Shown here: positions 57,556-64,000 of the stretch, piece after piece | Numbering within the stretch: the first letter of the stretch is position 1 | Layout: each line of letters starts with the position of its first letter | Assembly (NCBI RefSeq): GCF_018139145.2 | Contig: NC_059476.1 | Span: 9,647,501 to 9,711,500, forward strand | Direction of reading: 5' to 3' | Length of the DNA stretch: 64,000 bases | Source of the DNA: Gymnogyps californianus | Taxonomy: Eukaryota; Chordata; Aves; Accipitriformes; Cathartidae | Program-made: the position numbers and the translations under genes | Notes under the pieces: generated by a model | Seen by the model: only the letters and a program-made list of their open reading frames with translations | What the model was told of the DNA's origin: nothing | The model's database searches: none

Positions 57556-60500
57556 AGCCAGAGTGTTTTGTGGCACCAATATGCTCTGTGCCTCCAGAGA
57601 GGAGGTGCTGGGGTTTTCGTGCTGTGCTGGTAGGGTTACAGTGAGAGATACAGAGGAGAGACGCCTGCTCTGTGCAGCTGTGACTGAGGAGCACTCTGGA
57701 TGGAAGCATGAAATAGGAAACATCCAGAAGACAGTGTTCTCAAAGGTAAGGCAAAAGGTACTTTTTTTCCCCTGTGGTTTATTTGCAGTTTCAGCTTAGA
57801 GGGTGATGCAAGAAAACCAGTCCAAGCCATCCAGCAAATTGTGAGGTTCTGACTCCCTGAAGCCTTTAGACCTGTGCTTAGCTCTTTTTGGAGCATACTG
57901 AAAAGTGCAGTATGTGTTGCTGTTCATTGATGAAGCTAACGATGTCTTTTTCTATGTCATGCTCATAGACTTTTTTTCTTGGTAACTTATTGGCATGGCG
58001 CTTAGCAATGATCCTTTTGGAGATAGGTCAGAGAAGTGAGTGGTCTTATCACAGTGGACTTTACAAGGACGGCATGACAAGAAGGTCTGGTTTACTGCTT
58101 CCTTACTAATAAAGATATTTCTGTTTCTGAAATGGCAAAACAGGTCATGTATTGTCATAGAGATGGACGCATTTTAATCCAAAGTGCGAAGCTGAAACAG
58201 TTTCTATAACATTTTTTTAGTACTTATCATTCGCTTTGCTATACCTGGAACCTCAACTTAATCATTTCTAATGTGCTCTCATTTTAACTACTGTTTCCTC
58301 CAATGTAAGTCTTGTATGAGTAAGGGTTGTGGGATTTCACTCAATGAAAGGATTCTGCTTTAATTACTGTTATTATAAAACTGATTTTGTTTCTATCACA
58401 TCAGGCTCGTATGAGGCATCTTTGATCAACAGAGAAGTCAGCAAAACTGCTGTTCAAATTACAGTTTCCTTTTAACTAGTGATGAAAGCTTTCAGTTTAT
58501 TTTTGGCATTAGAAAGTCTGGGAGACAACCAGGTTAGATAAGAGCTGAAACCTAGTTAATGATAAAGGAACACAGCTAAGAGAGCTCTGATAAAGATGTT
58601 CCAGCTCTAACTCTCTGTGACCCTACACATCCAGAAAATGCAAAACAGTTTATGCCAAAGTACTGGCTTTCGCTGGTGTCCTGGGTTGCCACTTCTGTTA
58701 ATCAGCATTTGTGGAAGAGCTGACTTCAATACAGACTGTGTAAGGTGAATGAATTTCATAGAAATAGGGTGTAAAAGAAGAGAAGGATTTAGGACTTGCT
58801 GTTTCACTGAAGATAGTAGTAAATACCTTGTTCAGTGGAACAGGAATATAGTTGAGCCTATGGTCAGTAGACAATGTGGAAATCAATGGTTTTCTCAGAA
58901 TTAAAACCAAAAGGAGAAAAACCTTTTTTTCTTGAATGAAAGCACACCTGAGTGAAGCACAAATCTAAGCACCTTTAAAATTAGGTTTAGTTGCAAAAGG
59001 AATTGTGCTGAGTGTTATCCGTGAAGTAATATTTTATGCCTATTAATGAAAGTCAACATAATGTAAGTATACTAATTTTCTCTGCTGAGGACTTTCTTTA
59101 TTCCCATCGGAAGGGCGTGTACATGCGTGAACAGGCTGTGCTGAGGTGTGTGTGAATGTGTCTGTTCCACAAAAGGAAATCTGCAGATGTCTTGAGTGGT
59201 TTATAATGAGCAGAGCTGTAAGACCTCTTACCTTTCACTGGAATTGTGCCCGGCTTTATTTTTTTAATCTTAATTTCACCTATTCTCATGAATATCCTCT
59301 GCATATGAATGTAGATACACAAGACAGAATTTGAATGTTTCTGTGGCCTTCTGCTGCTGTTGTAGAATTTTCTCTTTTATTGTCCTAGTAAGCCAGTAAA
59401 ACAATTAAATGATAATCAGACAATCCACTAAAAACCTGTGGCATGTGTAAATAAGAACAAAACTTACTGCAAGAAGACAATATTGTTATATAATAATGTG
59501 GTTATCCAAAACTGTTTATTCTACTTTATGAGCTGGAGATAATCCCAAAATTATCCAGTCCAGACTTTGATCTAAGGAAGAATAATAAAACTTTGATCAT
59601 TGTTGAATTGGCAGCTGCTATAAAAAGCCTATGTCATATTTCTCTCTTAGTAACACTAGCTAAGTCCAAAATAACTGATAAAAGAATTTGATGATTGCAG
59701 CTTAGGGATGCTTTCTGAGTTGACCTGAAGTAATCTCTGTCCAAAAATGTCTATAAATATTTTTTTCTATTTTCTGTTGCCAGATGTTTTGATATTTGAG
59801 ATGAATGACAAAATGTTCTGTGTACTTAGATATGCAGTGCACATTTGGAGTCTTAGTGTTTCAGAGAAAGAGGCTCTGGTTAACTGATTATGTTCATACA
59901 TAATATGATTAATTTACAACAAAATTCTGATGCCATTATCTTGCTTCCTATCTTTCTGAAAATGTCATTTAAAATTTGAAAAGTTTAAATGACTAATGTC
60001 TATGACTATATTATAGTTGCCACAGTGATACTGTATTTCTTTCCACGCTTGCAACATAGTAAATATTTTCCTACAGGTTTGTGTAGGAAACACCACTTGC
60101 GATGTTCTTCCTTTAGAGCTGCAACTGGACAGTGGCACATTTTTCTAGCTTTAATATTATAAAACTTAAAGGAGAATGTAAAAAAAAAAAAAAGCCATCT
60201 CACCTTTTTTTCATCATAAATTGGGATTTTTTTAAATTCCAGAATTGTATGGGTCAACAAAGCTCACAGACTTGTAAAGTTTCTTTGGCACTTTTGAATT
60301 TCTACCCATAATACATTCAATAAGGAAAATGGCTGAAAACTTAGACTCAAATGGCAGTTGATTTTAGGATCTTTAATGTATTGCATGACCTCAGTCCCTA
60401 GGTAATGCAGGGCTTTTTCAAATCTGTGTGGCAGGGATGTTGAGAGGTTCATGTAATGTTTGGTATAGCGTTTCAAGAGTACAGCGCCATGAAGGGGCTA

Positions 60501-63500
60501 CGTGTTGTTCTTCCTTCGGCCAGGCTGGCATGGCGCTGTGCATTCGGCTTGTTCTGTACGCTGTGTGGTGGTGTGGTGGTTCAGCAGGGCAAGAGTCAAC
60601 CTTTCCCTTCTTTTGCTGTGAGTTTTCCTGCTGTCTGGCTCCCTGCTTGATGCAGGTAATCTGCAGATCTAAAGTTTTCTTTAATAACACTGGTCTTGTG
60701 TTTTGGGCAGTAAATCCTATTGAATTAAACGTTCAAAATTTAGGTTTGGGAGATTTTGTGACTTTTTGCAATAGCAATTTCCTCCTCTTTCTCTTGTCTT
60801 CTGGTGACAGCTTTTGTGGATATCGGGAGTTCTCGTTTTTCCTTTCTGCAAGGCACACAGGCCAAGCAGACCAGTACTATAAGATGCACTTTATTCTCTG
60901 TCCATTGTTGCCACTCTGTATTTATCAAAAGCAAAAAGACTGTGTGCCTGAAGGGGGATTAAGAATCCTGCCATCTTGCTATTTATGATGCTCAGGAGGT
61001 ATTTTTAGTAAAGGTTGTTAGCGCTGCTGCCCAAGGGAATGGCTGAGAGAGGGTAGGTCAGGAGGCAGCCAGCTGAAACTATGAGTACTACGGCTGGAGT
61101 TGCAGGGAAGGGGTAACCCCAACAAAGATCCCTTTGGTGGTTGTGTGCGTGCGTATGAATGTGTATGTGTACACATGAACAGATTTGGAGTCTATGTATA
61201 GAAAACAACTAAAGAAACTGTAATCACCTGTGCTCACTACAGCCATTTGAAAGAAGGGAGGAGATTAATGCATGCTGTGTTCCACACAAGTCCTCTTCCT
61301 GAAAGGTTATCATTGGAGTTACATGAAATGGTTTTTATATGATACTCAGTTTCCATAGCTGAACCCTCCCTCCAAATGTACAGGTCCAGAAAGATCTGTA
61401 TGTTGCTAATACAGATTATGACTCAGTTTTCTAAGGAAGCAAGATCAAGATTGAGCCTTGTTCTGCCCTTGTTAAATTTGCTTCCTACACTTTCCTCTGG
61501 AGACTGGGAAGTCACGAGAGCAGTGGGTGAAGGAGGCAGTGAGTAAGAGCTGGAGAGAGTGGAAGCAGAATAGAAGGGCACCTGAGAATGGTGAGCAAAA
61601 GAGACATATTTAAAGCAGAGTGAGGTGAGAGAGAGTGCGTGGAAATCCTCCTTCAAGCTGGCACAGAGGCAGAACTGGCACAGACCAGAACTGGTTTAAC
61701 ATTAAAAGAGATGGGAGTAGAGAACATTTGGGGAGTTACAGAAAGAAGTTGTAAGTATTCTGATGTCAAAAAGCTTTTTGTTTTGATTTCTTTGTTTTTC
61801 GGACACCCCAAGTAGCCTAGCAGTCAGTCTGGGGGAGTGCGTGCTAAAGCAACTGTCCCTACAATCGCTGCAAATATTTCTGTGATTTTCTGAAGGGAGC
61901 GGAGGGAAGTATTGGTTTGAAATCACCTAAGGTAAAACTCTTAGCTGCCTAAAACCTCTGAACGCTTCGCAGACTGATCTAGGAGCTGGTGCTCTGCCAA
62001 ATCCTATTTTTAAGAAATTAGGTTTCTCTCCCAATTTTATGAAGTTATGCTTCTCTAGCAGTATTACACAAGTGTACGGCCTGGAAAGGGAGGGGGGGAG
62101 CATGTGTGCAAGCATATGACTTTTCAGGGGAAAAATACAAAATTAAGGTTGATGCCATATTCCTGTGTGTGCATAGCAAAGAGCTGATCTTCAGTGAGAA
62201 TGAACAGCTCCAGCCCTGGTGCATTTCCATCCTGCTGAGTTACACGGTCCATGTTGCTACTTTAAAGTAGAATCTTCTGTTTTCCTTGAATACATAGTTA
62301 ATTCTTTTCTACTAATGCTTTCTTTGCACTGCAAGTTGAAGTTTCAAGCAGAAGTATTAAGAGATTTCCTAGGGCAATTAGGAAACCCCATCAGCTGGGG
62401 AATGTAAAGAAACTAGAAAGCATAATGCCAACAGAACTCCTGTATTAACTCGCTGGGAATGGATTAATTATGAGGTCAGCTATGATGTCCTTTGATTTCT
62501 CACATGTCTAAAGAGCACCACAGCTGCAGCCAGAACTGATCAAAAGTGTTTTCCTGGATGTAACAAGTATTTTTTCTGTTTGCAAAATACACTTCATGTA
62601 AATGAAATTGGGAAGACAGAAGGAATAACTAGAAGAGGAGATAAAGTCCACAGGAATCGCTGCTGCTGCCTAAACACGAGTAATGCTATTAACAGTTCCA
62701 AACTTAACAGTTTTAGTCAGAGTATATCTTCCTTCATGCTGGCAGGAAAGCTCAGTTTACTTAGTTTGTTCTCATTTTCTGATTTCCAGCAATAAATGTT
62801 ATATCAAAAGTGTGGCCAATGGACCACATAAGAGTTAAAGTGTCTGAGATTTTTCCAGGTTCTAGGATAAAAAAATGATGTTTTGACACAAATATGGGAG
62901 AGTGTTGGTCCATTTAAAATGCATGTTAGTGTGCCTGCTAAGAATTTCTTTCAAGTGTGCAGTTCTTAGTAAAGCATTCATTGATGTTTCTTCTCCAGTC
63001 TGTATTCCAGAAAAAATACTCATCATGGTCTGAAATAGTTCTTGACTACTATTAAGTTTCATTTTCTGCCCCACCCTCCTTAATTTCTGCAATGCAAAAT
63101 AACCCAGTAGGAAATCTTTAATTCAGCTTTTCATTCTGTCCAACATTATTTACTGCTAATATTTATGGGTTCTGTAAGCATACTACTCTTAATATTAATA
63201 GTTCATCTTGGGAGCGCAGATGTTTAGCATCAAATTCATTTTCCGTAGGAACTGGAAGTTGAAAGCCTTTCTAAAATGGTTATTTTCCTGTTTTATATGT
63301 CTTGAAAATGGCAGGCAGTACTGTTGGTTACACTTGAGCATAGTACTCTGCAGTATCAGAGGGTGAGACAGACACAGCAATTGGATCTTTCCTGAATGCT
63401 TCAAAAATTAATCAGCATGCCTTTTATTTCTGATCTATTTCTTGCCTGAATGACTGTTTAGAAACTGCAGTGCTTATTTTATAGGCAAAGAATATATTGA

Positions 63501-64000
63501 CAAAAAGTCTTTTTTGGTAGCGGAGCTCTTTGAAGACAAGCTATACTCTCTTGTGTTGTGTAAATGTGGAATAACTGTGGAGGCCAGCAGAGTAATCCAA
63601 TTTGTGCTCATCAGAGAGATGAATTGGTCAGATTTTTGGTAATGATATGAAGTAGAGGAAGACATTGAACAGAGGAATGGTTGTAGAGACAGTTCATCCT
63701 GCCTTGAGGCAGGAAGAGGCACACAGCTTTTTCAAGGCCCTTTCACCATTAGTATTTTGTAACTTCTAGGGACATAGGGGTTTATTCAGCTGTGTTCAGT
63801 CTGAACGCCTATTTTGGAGACTTTCTTTAAAACAAGTTTTTTTGCATGTTCATTTGTATATGACAGCAGTACAGAGAGCCTCAACAATATATTATTATTT
63901 AGAAATTTAGTTGATAATGAAGATAGTTATACTTTGGCATGTGTAAAAGTGTTAATTGTATATACTGTGATTCTTAAGCTACATGAAGCTGAATAAGTAT

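Larger units (their letters stand above)
51331..64000. other. probable first intron of the plus-strand gene, or flanking DNA
   Basis: 12.7 kb without a coding exon that I can support. It holds MIR-like fragments near 53440 and 54925, a 17-nt tandem duplication at 57522 and an ATG-less minus-strand open frame at 56 kb. Long open frames at 57036-57521 (minus) and 60428-60988 (plus, 186 codons, Cys/Phe-rich) match nothing known to me and look like chance. Confidence 0.55.

Noticed and set aside
60428..60988. 186-codon plus-strand open frame
   Set aside because: Cys/Phe/Leu-rich composition typical of non-coding translation, no splice context and no recognisable family.

Overview
The window looks like bird genomic DNA. 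It holds one complete spliced gene on the minus strand, long introns, two CpG islands, a 5'-truncated CR1 LINE whose ends carry the ATTCTGTG-type 8-mers typical of bird CR1 copies, and several very old MIR/L3-like fragments. There is no operon structure, no bacterial, phage or CRISPR content, and no RNA gene that I could support by eye.

Layout. 1-4323: downstream flank and probable 3' UTR of the gene. 4324-37003 (minus): the full coding region of FHIP2A (formerly FAM160B1), which I rebuilt exon by exon. It has 17 coding exons, all with GT donors and AG acceptors, and sums to 2,298 nt, which is 765 residues plus a TAA stop. This is the length I recall for the human protein. 36390-37630: CpG-island promoter and first exon of FHIP2A. 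37631-50369: intergenic DNA with no convincing gene. It contains a perfect 20-bp palindrome around an E-box, a G-quadruplex-prone run and MIR-like fragments. 50370-51330: a second CpG island with a plausible plus-strand first coding exon (ATG at 50907, donor at 50920). 51331-64000: no further coding exon recognised, probably the first intron of that plus-strand gene.

Context. In human 10q25.3 the order is ABLIM1 (divergent) - FHIP2A - TRUB1. Since FHIP2A runs on the minus strand here, ABLIM1 is expected to the right on the plus strand and TRUB1 off the left edge. The 50.9 kb first exon is therefore tentatively assigned to ABLIM1, by position and not by homology.

Biology. FHIP2A is a RAI16-like/FHIP family subunit of the FTS-Hook-FHIP (FHF) adaptor complexes, which connect cytoplasmic dynein to cargo. 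The family member FHIP2A is linked to Hook2 and to RAB1A-positive ER-to-Golgi carriers. I found no convincing new biological system in the window. The points most worth checking are a CUG codon in strong context that would extend FHIP2A by 24 residues in frame, a protein-like but ATG-less antisense reading frame at 56 kb, and the E-box palindrome at 39.3 kb.
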